A stretch of 64,000 bases of DNA. Source: Orobanche coerulescens. Taxonomy: Eukaryota > Streptophyta > Magnoliopsida > Lamiales > Orobanchaceae. The stretch spans positions 55,956,001 to 56,020,000 of the forward strand of contig CM065818.1 in the NCBI GenBank assembly GCA_033398695.1, given 5' to 3'. A program made the position numbers and the translations under genes. How positions within the stretch are numbered: position 1 is the stretch's first letter; the number at the start of each line of letters is the position of its first letter. The notes beneath the pieces were generated by a model. It saw nothing but the letters and a program-made list of their open reading frames with translations. It searched no databases and was not told the origin of the DNA. Of the stretch, positions 45,798 to 55,352 are shown in pieces.

Positions 45798-46197
45798 GTG
45801 TCTACGGTTCTGTAGACTCGTTAAAATGGTTTCTTTTTCTGAACTAAAATTTCATTTTCACAAGTAGTCAAATATTTTTTTAGCAATTATGATCATACAC
45901 CTCTGCCGTTCCACGTCGACTCCAAGGTACATTAAGTTATTATTATTCATTATGTGATAAATACAGTTTACCAGATCAACCATGATTCATGCATTAAAGA
46001 TGCATCTTCAGTCTATTTTGTACATAAGAATTTTATGATAAAGTATTTGGGCATGAAATTGTTGTCTTATAAATTCATAAGTATATGTGTGACATGCGTA
46101 AATCATCATTGCTAGAAATATATGGTTCTCAACCTATAGATGCAATGTAACTCTCCATTTTATTTTTCCCTCTCGTTGGGTAAGTACTAAGGGATCA

Positions 46198-46660
46198 TTG
46201 AGTATAATATGCCTTAGGATAATCACAATAACTAACCGAGGTGGAGATAATCTCGGTGGTGAGAATGCCAACCTTGGTGCTGGTGGTGGTGATAATAGAG
46301 GTCAGAATAACCACAATAATAACGTGCCAACTTCTACTCAGGCAGAAGTTGTGCAACAGTTCCGACGTTTCACATCATCATCAGTCAACGGTCGAGAAGG
46401 ACTAGCATTTGTTGACGAATGGTTCATGTCGCTCGAGCGCACCTTTGAGCTCATTGGGTGCACTTATGCGCAAGGAATTCTTATCAAATGGTGAATGATG
46501 CTGGACGCTGGTGAATAAGCTACTGGCGCTTGAGGCCGACAACCGAGCGTGCATCATTGACTTGGTATCGGTTCAAGGAAATAGTGATGGAGCAGTACTA
46601 CCCCACATCATTACCGAGAGAAAATGGAGAGAGATTTGGAACCTCGAACGAGGAATATAA
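46198..46660 (+). pseudogene. Chromovirus E gag, truncated
   Basis: The frame 46198-46494 has a Gly/Asn-rich start (GGDNLGGENANLGAGGGD) and then the gag domain start (EVVQQFRRFTSSSVNGREG, FVDEWFMSLERTFELIGCTY). A frame change near 46490 is followed by SLTWYRFKEIVMEQYY-like residues in another frame. The sequence then jumps to protease. The rest of the capsid region and the zinc knuckle of chromovirus gag are missing, so a deletion of several hundred bases is likely. Between the primer site and 46198 about 400 bases carry no recognisable coding. Confidence 0.82.
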
Positions 46661-46960
46661 TTTGACGCTAGCCTGCATTTGATTAGCTCTATGGATTTTG
46701 ATGTGATCCTTGGCATGGACTGGCTCGATAGATATGATGCCGATATAAGCTGCCGTGAGAAGAAGGTAACATTGAGGTGTTCCTAAGGCGAGTCGATCAC
46801 CTTTTATGATACTAAGAGTAGGGCAGTACCAAGAGTAATCACATCTATGAAATCACTGAGAAGTCTAAGGAAGGAGAAATATCGGGTTTACTTGGTCAGT
46901 TTGGTCGACACTCGTACTAATGAGGTGTCCCCTACAAACGTACTTATAGTACGGGAGTTT
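46661..46960 (+). pseudogene. Chromovirus E protease, C-terminal part
   Basis: The translation gives SMDFDVILGMDWLDRYDADI, the ILGMDWL block that closes the retropepsin domain of plant Gypsy elements, then SCREKKVTLRC. The active-site DTGA/DSGA segment lies in the deleted part. A linker into RT follows ([17 protein letters not shown] residues, then [16 protein letters not shown]). Confidence 0.8.
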
Positions 46961-47765
46961 TTGGATGTGTTTCCAGAAGATTTGCCGGGAGTCCCACCCG
47001 ACCGGCAAGTGGAGTTTAGTATTGATTTGGTCCGTGGGGCGGCCCCAACATCCAAAGCCCCATATAGAATGGCTCCGAAGGAACTTCAAGAATTTAAAGT
47101 CCAAATTCAAGAGCTGCTGGAGCTCGGATTTGTTCGTCCTAGTGTGTCACCATGGGGTGCACCAGTGCTGTTTGTAAGAAAGAAGGATGAGTCACTTAGG
47201 ATGTGTATAGATTACAAAGAGCTGAATCAACTCACAGTGAAAAACAAGTACCCACTACCGAGAATCTAGGATCTATTCGATCAGTTGAGGGGAGCCAGAA
47301 CCTTTTTGAAGATCGATTTGCGTTCGGGGTACCACCAACTGAAGATTACGGCGTGCGACATTCCTAAGACGGCTTTCAGGACTCGTTATGGGCTTTTTGA
47401 ATTTGTAGTGATGCACCGGCAATCTTTATGGATTTGATGAACAGGGTGTTCCAACCTTACTTGGATAAGTTCCTGATCGTCTTTATAGATGACATCTTGG
47501 TGTATTCTAAGTACAAGGAACAACACCAAGAGCATTTGAGGAGTTACATTGGAGACACTTCGCAAGGAGAAGTTGTATGCCAAGTTCAAGAAATGTGAGT
47601 TTTGGCTAAACAGAGTTGGATTCCTTGGACATGTGGTGACTTCAAAAGGAATTGAGGTAGATCCCGATAAGGTTGTAGCAGTGAGTAGTTGGGAAGTACC
47701 CAAGAATGCGAGCGAAGTTCGCAGCTTTCTGGGCCTAGCTGGCTATTATAGAAGATTTATCTAAG
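46961..47765 (+). pseudogene. Chromovirus E reverse transcriptase
   Basis: RT motifs in order: [58 protein letters not shown], a stop near 47268, [30 protein letters not shown], a frameshift near 47415, the catalytic [10 protein letters not shown] (FIDD at 47482-47493), another frameshift near 47545, then [20 protein letters not shown] and [15 protein letters not shown]. The catalytic Asp pair is kept. At least one stop and two frameshifts disable it. Confidence 0.95.
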
Positions 47766-47799
47766 GATTTTCGAAAATCGCCACTCCTATGACCTAGTT

Positions 47800-48400
47800 A
47801 ACAAGGAATGGCGTGAGGTTTGAATGGAGTGACAGGTGCGAGGAAAGTTTTCAAGAGTTGAAAAAGAGCCTAACCTCGGCACCAGTATTAACGATTCCTG
47901 ATCCGATGGAAGACTTTGTTATTTATAGTGATGCCTCAAAGCAGGGGTTGGGTTGGGTTCTGATGCAACATGGAAAAGTAGTAGCCTATGAATCGAGACA
48001 GCTTAAACCACATTAGTTGAACTATCCAATGCATGATCTAGAGTTGGCTGCTGTAGTACATACGCTGAAGATTTGGCATTACTATCTCTGCGGAGGGAAG
48101 TGTGAGATATGCACATACCATAAAAGTCTGAAGTATCTTTTCACACAGAAGGATATTAACATGAGACAAAGGCGATGGTTAGAATTGGTGAAGGACTATG
48201 ATTGTACTATCCATTACCATCCGGTAAGGCTAAGTCGTAAGACTAGAGTCGAGTTAGATTGCTTCACCGATCAGGAGAGTTTGATAAATGAGTTCTCTCA
48301 ATTGAGGATTGAGGTAGTTGAGTCTTCAAAGAGTTCGAAAGAAATCCTATCATCTTTGGTCTTGCAACCAAACTTGAGGGATAAGATTAAGGAGGCTTAA
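47800..48400 (+). pseudogene. Chromovirus E RNase H
   Basis: FEWSDRCEESFQELKKSLTS and LTIPDPMEDFVIYSDASKQG carry the first catalytic Asp region; after a stop at about 48014 the next frame gives [20 protein letters not shown] and [18 protein letters not shown]. RNase H removes RNA from the RNA-DNA hybrid. The frame then runs through the linker to integrase. Confidence 0.93.
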
Positions 48401-48415
48401 CAACGTGATAAGTTC

Positions 48416-49300
48416 TTGTGCAAGATAAAAGATCGAGCACAAGATGGGACTATTGAGAAATTTGTCGTTGCCACAGACGACATTTTGACTTATGATGGAA
48501 GGTTATGTGTTCCTAAGTATCCATCCCTTAGGAAGCAAATCCTTGAAGAAGCTCATAATGCACCATACTCCGCTCACATGGGAGGTACGAAGATGTACTA
48601 CGACCTGAAGAAGTTCTTTTGGTGGAGAGGAATGAAACGGGACATTGGTGTATTTGTAGAAAGGTGTATGATATGTCAGCAGGTGAAGGCAGAACACCAA
48701 TGTCCAGGAGGTTTACTTCAAGCATTGGAAGTTCCAGAATGGAAATGGGAGCATATCACAATGGATTTCATGGTTGGTCTGCCATGAACCATGAAGAAGA
48801 ATGATGCTATTTGGGTGATAGTAGATCATTTGACGAAGTCATCTCATTTTCTACCTGTGAGGATGACTTATAGTATTGAACAATATACGAAGATTTATAT
48901 TCGGGAGATTGTGAGGTTACATGATTTTACAGTGGCGATCGTCTCGAATAGAGATACACGATTTACGTTGAAATTTTGGAAAAGTCTGCAAAGTGCATTG
49001 GGCACTAAATTGAATTTCAGTACTGCGTATCATCCGTAGACCGATGGTCAATCTGAGAGGACTATCAAAACACTTGAAGATTTATTGAGGGCATGTGTTC
49101 TTGACACTGGTGAGAATTGGGAAAATATTTTGCCGTTAGTAGAGTTTGCTTATAACAATAGTTACCAAGCGACTATACAAATGGCCTCGTATGAGGCTCT
49201 ATACGGAAGAAAACGTCGATCGCCCCTTTATTGGAGTGAGGTTGGAGAAGTAAAAATTTTGGGTCCATAATTGATCGGGCAGACTGTGTAGAAGATAGCC
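48416..49300 (+). pseudogene. Chromovirus E integrase core, catalytic Asp lost
   Basis: The zinc-binding N-terminus (HNAPYSAHMGGTKMYYDLKK and CMICQQVKAEH) has its HHCC residues. The core starts with WKWEHITMDFMVGLP, containing the first Asp. After a stop at about 48786 it continues DAIWVIVDHLTKSSHFLPV. The second Asp motif SDRD reads SNRD (Asn codon at 48947-48949). A stop (49037-49039) interrupts [14 protein letters not shown] sequence; the Glu region [15 protein letters not shown] and [10 protein letters not shown] follow. Integration activity is lost. Confidence 0.94.
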
Positions 49301-49809
49301 AAAATCAGAAGTAAAATTAAGACTGCCCAGGATCGACAGAAGTCTTATGCTGATAAACGAAGGAAAGATATCCAATTTGAGATTGGAGAAAAGGTGTTCT
49401 TGAAGGTGGCGCCGATGAAAGGAGTGATATGATTCAGTAAAAAGAGAAAGCTACAGCCTCGTTATATCGGACCTTTTGAGATTTTGGGTCGTGTTGGTGA
49501 TCTTGCTTATACTTTGGCATTACCGTTGGAGTTATCGGGAGTGTACAATGTCTTTCACGTCTCCATGTTGAGAAAGTACATACATGATCATGGTCACATA
49601 TGCAATTTCAAAGAGTTGCATGTATCCAAGAACTGACTTATGAGGAGATACCTACAGCTGTTTTGGAGCGTAAGGTACATCAGTTACGAAATAAAGAGCT
49701 TAAATTGGTGAAAGTTCAATGGAGTCATCATGGACCAAATGAGGCAACTTGGGAACGTGAAGAGGAGATCCGTTCTAAGTATACAACATTCATCTTTCAA
49801 GGTACGTAA
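49301..49809 (+). pseudogene. Chromovirus E integrase C-terminus and chromodomain
   Basis: The translation gives DRQKSYADKRRKDIQFEIGE, KVFLKVAPMKGV, RYIGPFEILGRVGDLAYTLA, VYNVFHVSMLRKYIHD and the chromodomain YEEIPTAVLERKVHQLRNK and LVKVQWSHHGPNEATWEREE. This resembles the fragment at 11814-12412, so both are Tekay-type. A stop near 49430 and a frame change near 49600 interrupt it. Confidence 0.92.
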
Positions 49810-49850
49810 CTTAATTTTTGAGGACTAAAATTTGGTAAAGGGGGTTAGGT

Positions 49851-52467
49851 CGTAACGCCCCAATTTTGCATATACATTTATTGTGAATTATAGAAAACAT
49901 GTTCAATTTTATTAAATTAATGCCCGAATAATTTATTGTTTAATTCATTTTATTTTAATGATCATGCAAATTCATTTATGCCATTATTATTCATGACAAG
50001 TCATGTGATCCGTTTAGTTTCATTTATATTTTAATTCATCGTTTCATCTCGTCATTTATAGGCCCGAGTCAAATTTTAAGCGATATTAATCGTTACCCAT
50101 AAGATTTCACAAGTCCATTTTAATTAATTTTAATCCATTCATTTTGGGCCGGCCTAAGCCAAACCCATTATAATATTCAGCCCAAATATTATAAGTCCAT
50201 CAAGCCCAATCCATTAACATTAATCATCTTAATTAATATTCATCCAAGTCCAAATCTCCAGCCCAACCTGTAATACATTCCCACGATCAGAATTAATAGG
50301 AACTCCACTTCTCAGTTGGAAGTTAACAGAAGTGGAGTGATGGGCATCATGGGGAGGGAGTTATGCATCATGGGGAGGGGTTAGTTAATAATTTCTGCAT
50401 AAATAACTCAATATCATCAAATCAAAAATAGAATACAGCAAACTCAGTAATCTACATTATTACACAAAATCACAAGAAATTACGTCACCCTCCTATCCTC
50501 TCAGAATCGTCCAACGATTACACAACACCAGGTAAAATCCTTTTGTAAATTTCTTCGACTATACATCTATATTTTCACAGCAGAAAGTGTTCCCTCATTC
50601 CTTTCCCATGATCAGAATTAGTGGGAACTCCACTTCTCAGTTAGAAGTTAACAGAAGTGGAGTGATAGGCATCATAAGAGAGTTATGCATCATGGGGAGG
50701 GGTTAGTTAATAATTTCTGTATAAATAACTCAATATCATCAAATCAAAAATAGAATACATCAAACTCAGTAATCTACATTATTACACAAAATCACAAGAA
50801 ATTACGTCACCTTCCCAGCCTCTCAGAATCGTCCAACGATTACGCAGCACTAGGCAAAACCCTTTTGTAAATTTCTTCGACTATAAATCTATATTTTCAG
50901 AGCAGAAAGTGTTCCCTCATTCTCTTTAGTTCAATCGAAACCTAGCTGGAGGAATCAATTCTACTTATGGCCACCGAATTCCTTGTTGGCCAGAAAACAC
51001 ACATACACAAGAAGATTCAGAAAAACTTAGATCACAATACTCAGAAACCAAATTACCTGTTCAACCAACCCACGATTTCTACCTTAGCCACCACCAAGAA
51101 ACCCAATTCCCAAAACTGAAAATCACAACCCGAACGCAACCATGAACCTCCTGACCAAAACCCAACACAAATCGACCTCCATCTCAAATTCCAATCGATC
51201 TACCACACAATAATCTCATAAATCAAAACCATCCACCTGAAAGCATATCAAAATTGAATCAAATTCGGACCACCTGAGCTACCATCTTCATCAGCCTCCC
51301 ACACTTTGTCAGCCCTCCGTGGCCGCGAATCGAAACCCCAACTTCATCGCACTGTGTTTGCACACGTATGTCTCCTGTGCATGTGAGTTTAGCCGTGAGA
51401 TTTACATTAGGTTAGAGAGAGATATCTGGGTGAGAGAAAATGAGGACAGAGAGAGAGAGAGAGATGGAAACCGAGTGAGATAGAGAGATGAAAGATCTGT
51501 TCCATTTCACGTGTGTGGGATTTTATGTCCCAATTATTTTCTGTCAAACAATTTAACACCCCAGAATTTCAGAACTTTTGGTTTGACCCCTATTAACTCT
51601 TCATTTCATTCAATTCCAGTTCTTAAATATTTAGTTTCTGCAATTTTACTTCAATCAAGTTTTCAATATCTACAAATCAGTTTCTTTTGGCCAAGTCTTT
51701 AACATGTTGATCTTTTCAATTACTATTATTATTCACTCACAATTTAATTTTCAGTTATATTATAATAATAATTTTATATTATTATTAGTTGTAGATAATA
51801 ATAAGAACTTACGGGCCTAGAATTGTCGAGTCAAGCATCTCATCACATTCAAGTTCAAGAACTGCATTTTATCAGGTGTGGGGATTTATTACGCTTTGTT
51901 TTACTTTAATTGCTTTATATATTGTCTTGTATGTGCACGTGAAATCAGTCAGAAGCAAATGTGCAAATCAGTCAGAATCCCTTAAATGTATAAATCAGTC
52001 AGAAGCTCTTACGCAAATCAGTCAGAAGCACTTAATTGTGCATAAAGCCTTCGGGCTAGCCGACGAGCTTCAGAATTTACCAGTCATGTTGTTTATACTT
52101 GCTAATATATTTAGTAATTAACTTAGACATATTACGTATCCTCCACACTGAGTGAGTTGAAAGCTCACCCCATTATTTAACCCTTTCAGGTTGAGAAGAT
52201 CGATGTGGCATGAGTTTGAGTGTGGGATGATCAAGCTTCATGAATAGTTATTTATTTATTTACTGTTATTTTCCTCAAGCTACGCTTTATGAATAATTGT
52301 TCGATTTATTTTATTTTCACGTCAAAGTATGTTTTGTTTTAACGATGACTAGAAAATATTACTTGCAATTATTAAGTTTGTCTTTTTGAAATGTATTTCC
52401 GCTGCAAATTTTTATTTATTCTTCTTAAAATTAGAAGAATTGTTTTTCTAAGAAAGTGGTCGCTACA
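49851..52467 (+). repeat. 3' LTR of chromovirus E, enlarged by an internal duplication
   Basis: It begins CGTAACGCCCCAATTTTG after the purine tract AAAGGGGGTTAGG, so the expected TG start has mutated to CG. It ends GTGGTCGCTACA. At 2617 bp it is about 374 bp longer than the 5' LTR. Most of the excess is a second copy of a ~325-bp segment (50280-50604 repeated at 50605-50929). Confidence 0.93.
50280..50929 (+). repeat. 325-bp tandem duplication inside the 3' LTR of chromovirus E
   Basis: Both copies begin CCCAYGATCAGAATTARTR and contain GGAACTCCACTTCTCAGTT and TTACACAAAATCACAAGAAA. The 5' LTR has a single copy. Confidence 0.9.
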
Positions 52468-52772
52468 GTATTAGTTGGCACTTGTATGATTGGTATAGGC
52501 GGAGTATCGCCCCTCAACTCTTCCAGAATTATTTCACTCATGGGCTTGTGACTAATCATATAATCCTTTTCCAGGAATCGCGCATTGGTGCTAACAATGA
52601 CCTTCTGATCCTAGGGACTATAGGACAAGCCACCCTTCATTCCCTTAGGGTATCCTACAAACCCTCGTACCTCTGTACAAGATGCCAATTTATATGATTT
52701 CTTATTCAGCACATGTGCTGGAGTACCCCAAATCCGAACATGTCCTAGACTGGGCTTTCACTCACTCTACAG

Positions 52773-53356
52773 TTATATTGGTGTTTTTGGAACTGATTTT
52801 GAAGGCACCAGGTTTAGAATGTACGCCGCTGTTTCCAAGGCATACTCCAAGAACGAAATAGATAAATCCGAATAAATCATCATTGACCTAACCATTTCTA
52901 AAAGAGTTATGTTCCTTCTCCCAGCAACACGATTTTGCTGTGGAGTTCCCGGCGCAGTGAGCTGGGACGAAATCCCCTCATTTGCCAAGAAATCTAAAAA
53001 TTATCCACCAAGGTATTCTCCACCACGAATCGTAGTGACTTGATACTCTTCCCATGACACTTCTCCGTTTCAGACTTGAAATCTCTAAACTTGTCAAAGG
53101 CTTCAGACTTACTTCGCATCAAATAGATGTATCGATATCTCGAATAATCATTTATAAACGTGATGAAGTATTTAAAACCACCCCTAGCCCGGATGTTCAT
53201 TGGACCGAATGCATTTATATGAACCAATTCTAATACGTTCTGAGCACGATTTCTCTTGGTTTTGAAAACCCTTTTGGTCATTTTACCTTCCAAGAGGGAT
53301 TCACAAATTGGAAATGACTCAACTTGGAGGTCATCCAATGGGCCATCATCTACCAA
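52773..53356 (-). pseudogene. Copia D integrase, catalytic Glu lost
   Basis: The frame 53356-52994 carries the zinc-binding tail and first core Asp region (CESLLEGKMTKRVF, LELVHINAFGPMNIRARGG, FINDYSRYRYIYLM) and ends at ENTLVDNF. The next frame (52988-52773) has GISSQLTAPGTPQQNRVAGR, in which the usual A-E-R is A-G-R (Gly codon 52922-52920), then RNITLLEMVRSMM. HINAFGP replaces the usual HTD.(F)GP, so the first Asp is changed as well. Between 52473 and 52772 lies the integrase C-terminus without a clear frame. Confidence 0.92.
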
Positions 53357-53398
53357 TATTTAAATTCTTCTAAGGTTTAAATGACCTAATCGTAGATG

Positions 53399-54646
53399 TC
53401 ACATATATGCTTGGTTTATGCCTGAAGGTTCTTTTCTCTTTTTAGGTTTCGACAAAGAGTTAAGCGATTTATGTTTATATATGGGAGTTTGTGCAGTATT
53501 AATGACATACATTCCATCAGTATAGATACATTTGCAAATATATTCAAGGTTTCTTATAACAATAGCATCACCAGCAAAACAAACTGAATAACCATCACAA
53601 CTCAATTTACAAAGTGAAATTAAATTCATTCTAAAATCTCTACCAATAATATATTATTAAGGACTAATATTTTATCATTAATCTTCAACTGCACGACTCC
53701 CACTGTAACATCCATAAGCCTAGAATAATCACAACAGTTGATGGTGATCTTGCCAGCACTAAGCTGCTTGGTTACCTGAAAACCATGCGAGTCAAAGCAA
53801 ACATGATTAGTATAGCCTGAATCTACTATCCACGAAGTGGTAGAACAAGCTGCCAAATATGTTTTGACTACTGGTACATGAGACATACCTTTCTTAAGAG
53901 CAGGGTAGTCCGCTTTGAAATGTCCCTTCTGACCGCACTTGTAGCACTTTCCCTTTGGATTTTTGTTTGCCTCAGGATGAGGAGCCTTGCTTTTCACTTT
54001 GAGAGATGCCACTTGCTTCTGGCTCACTTGTTTCTTCTTCTTCTTCTTCTTCTTCTTCTTCTTCTTCTTCTTCTTCTTCTTCTTCTTCTTCTTCCCCCAC
54101 CTGGGTTTAGAAGTTGAAACACCAGTTGCGGAAAGAACTTGATACCCTTGTCTGAAGAGTCCTTCTACAGCTTGAATCTCTGTCAGCAATTCCGCCAAGG
54201 TATACTCCCTATGATTCATATTGTAGTTTAGGCGGAACTGCTCAAAGCTCCTAGGTAAGCTGCCTAGAATAATATCGACTTGCGTTTCTGCATCGATAGT
54301 AGCCCCTAAGATGACAAGTTCATTTAGATGAGAAATCATATTTAGAACATGATCCCTTACCGGAGTTCCTTAAGGCATTTGGGTTATCATCAAGAACCTC
54401 ATAGAATTTTGCCTAGCCGCCCCATTCTGATAACCAAACATCTTGCCGAGATTTTTCTTTATTTCCACGGTCGTGCTCATACTCTGATGCTGATGCTGCA
54501 ATATATTTGCTAAAGAAGCCAAGATGTAACAGCGTGCCATCTAATCAGATTTCTTCCATTTGCAGTATTCTTTCACCTCATCAGGTGTCGAATCCGCATT
54601 TGATTCCAATGGGAATTCCCCAGTGAGAACAAAGTTATGTTGCTCA
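53399..54646 (-). pseudogene. Copia D gag and protease, N-terminus missing
   Basis: Reading right to left: gag (EQHNFVLTGEFPLES, STTVEIKKNLGKMFGYQN, frame breaks, then MISHLNELVILGATIDAETQ and LGSLPRSFEQFRLNYNMN), a poly-Lys run encoded by the (TTC)n tract at 54031-54095, the zinc knuckle CYKCGQKGHFKADY with its last Cys replaced by Tyr, and the protease TTSWIVDSGYTNHVC with an intact DSG. A frame break near 53628 leads to the rest (LISLCKLSCDGYSVCF). The gag start is cut off at 54647. Confidence 0.93.
54031..54095. repeat. (TTC)n microsatellite within Copia D gag
   Basis: About 21 TTC/CTT units, read as poly-Lys on the element strand between the gag domain and the zinc knuckle. Confidence 0.95.
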
Positions 54647-55265
54647 TGTAATATACGAATAATTGTTGTGTATTCTAATCTATATTTGAACCTTGTGGTA
54701 TTTGATTATGTCGTATAAATAATTGAAGTATGAATTTCCCGTATCCGTACTCGAGTATTTATGATCGTATTGTGTAGAGTGTGCTAATTCATGTATGCAT
54801 GATATTAGCGTACACTAAGTGATGTACCTAGCATACACTACTAACCAGAGTTAGCATACGTTATGCTGTATGCTTAGCGTATGCAAAACGCAGTCAATAC
54901 CAAATTGAGACATGGTCAGCGTGTAGGGCCAGACGAAGATGCGGACGCATTTCCCCTGCATGAACCTGGACACTTCTTGGAAAAGTGAAGTCAATGGTGT
55001 TTAGCGTACGCTACGCAATGTGGTTAACGTATGCTAAAACAAGAACAAACAATAGGGTCCGTAAAATTATTAGCGTATGCTATACTACTAGTTAACGTAG
55101 GTTAAATGCAGCTGGTGGCATACGTAATGTCTGATAGCGTACGCAATACTTAAAGAAGATTGAGGCAGTGAGCTTCGTAACCCATTAGCATACGCTAAGG
55201 ATAAGGGATAGCGTACATTAATTGCTATTTTCTATAAATAGGACATCACCTATTTCATTCTTTCA
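54647..55265 (+). repeat. LTR U3-like fragment with TAGCGTACGCTA motifs and TATA box
   Basis: Starts TGTAATATACGAATAATTG, directly interrupting Copia D gag. About a dozen TAGCGTACGCTA-like motifs lie between 54784 and 55212, followed by a TATA-like CTATAAATAGG at 55232-55242. No LTR end is found; sequence turns into the other strand's repeat at 55266-55352. Confidence 0.6.
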
Positions 55266-55352
55266 GTAGTTTCGTAAGGTTGGAATGTCTGGGGAGAGGT
55301 AAGGTTCGAACAAAACGGGTGAAAGAATGAAATGGGTGATGTCTTATTTATA
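55233..55352. repeat. 33-bp inverted repeat with a TATA-like end on each arm
   Basis: Arms 55233-55265 and 55320-55352 match 31 of 33 when one is complemented (TATAAATARGACATCACC and YATTTCATTCTTTCA). The loop is 54 bp. It marks the join between plus-strand and minus-strand LTR sequence. Confidence 0.9.

Larger units (their letters stand above)
43539..52467 (+). mobile_element. Chromovirus (Tekay-like Gypsy) E, complete in outline but decayed
   Basis: LTR 43539-45781, iMet primer site, gag, protease, RT, RNase H, integrase, chromodomain, LTR 49851-52467. GTATT flanks it (43534-43538, 52468-52472). This is the only autonomous-type element whose two ends are both in the window. It has several stops, frameshifts and a large gag deletion. 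It sits in Copia D between integrase and RT. Confidence 0.95.
27022..54646 (-). mobile_element. Old Ty1/Copia retrotransposon D, split by two nested insertions
   Basis: Reading right to left: gag (54646-54100), protease, integrase (to 52773), gap for insertion E, RT (43533-42571), gap for insertion B, RT end and RNase H (29967-29250), polypurine tract, 3' LTR (27022-29131). The coding sequence joins in the expected order across both insertions. The gag N-terminus is cut by an LTR fragment at 54647 (preceding bases GCTCA), so no 5' LTR is visible. Many stops and lost catalytic residues make it the oldest readable element here. Confidence 0.9.

Noticed and set aside
53878..54117. Plus-strand frame with a poly-Leu tail
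   Set aside because: Antisense reading of the (TTC)n tract within Copia D gag.
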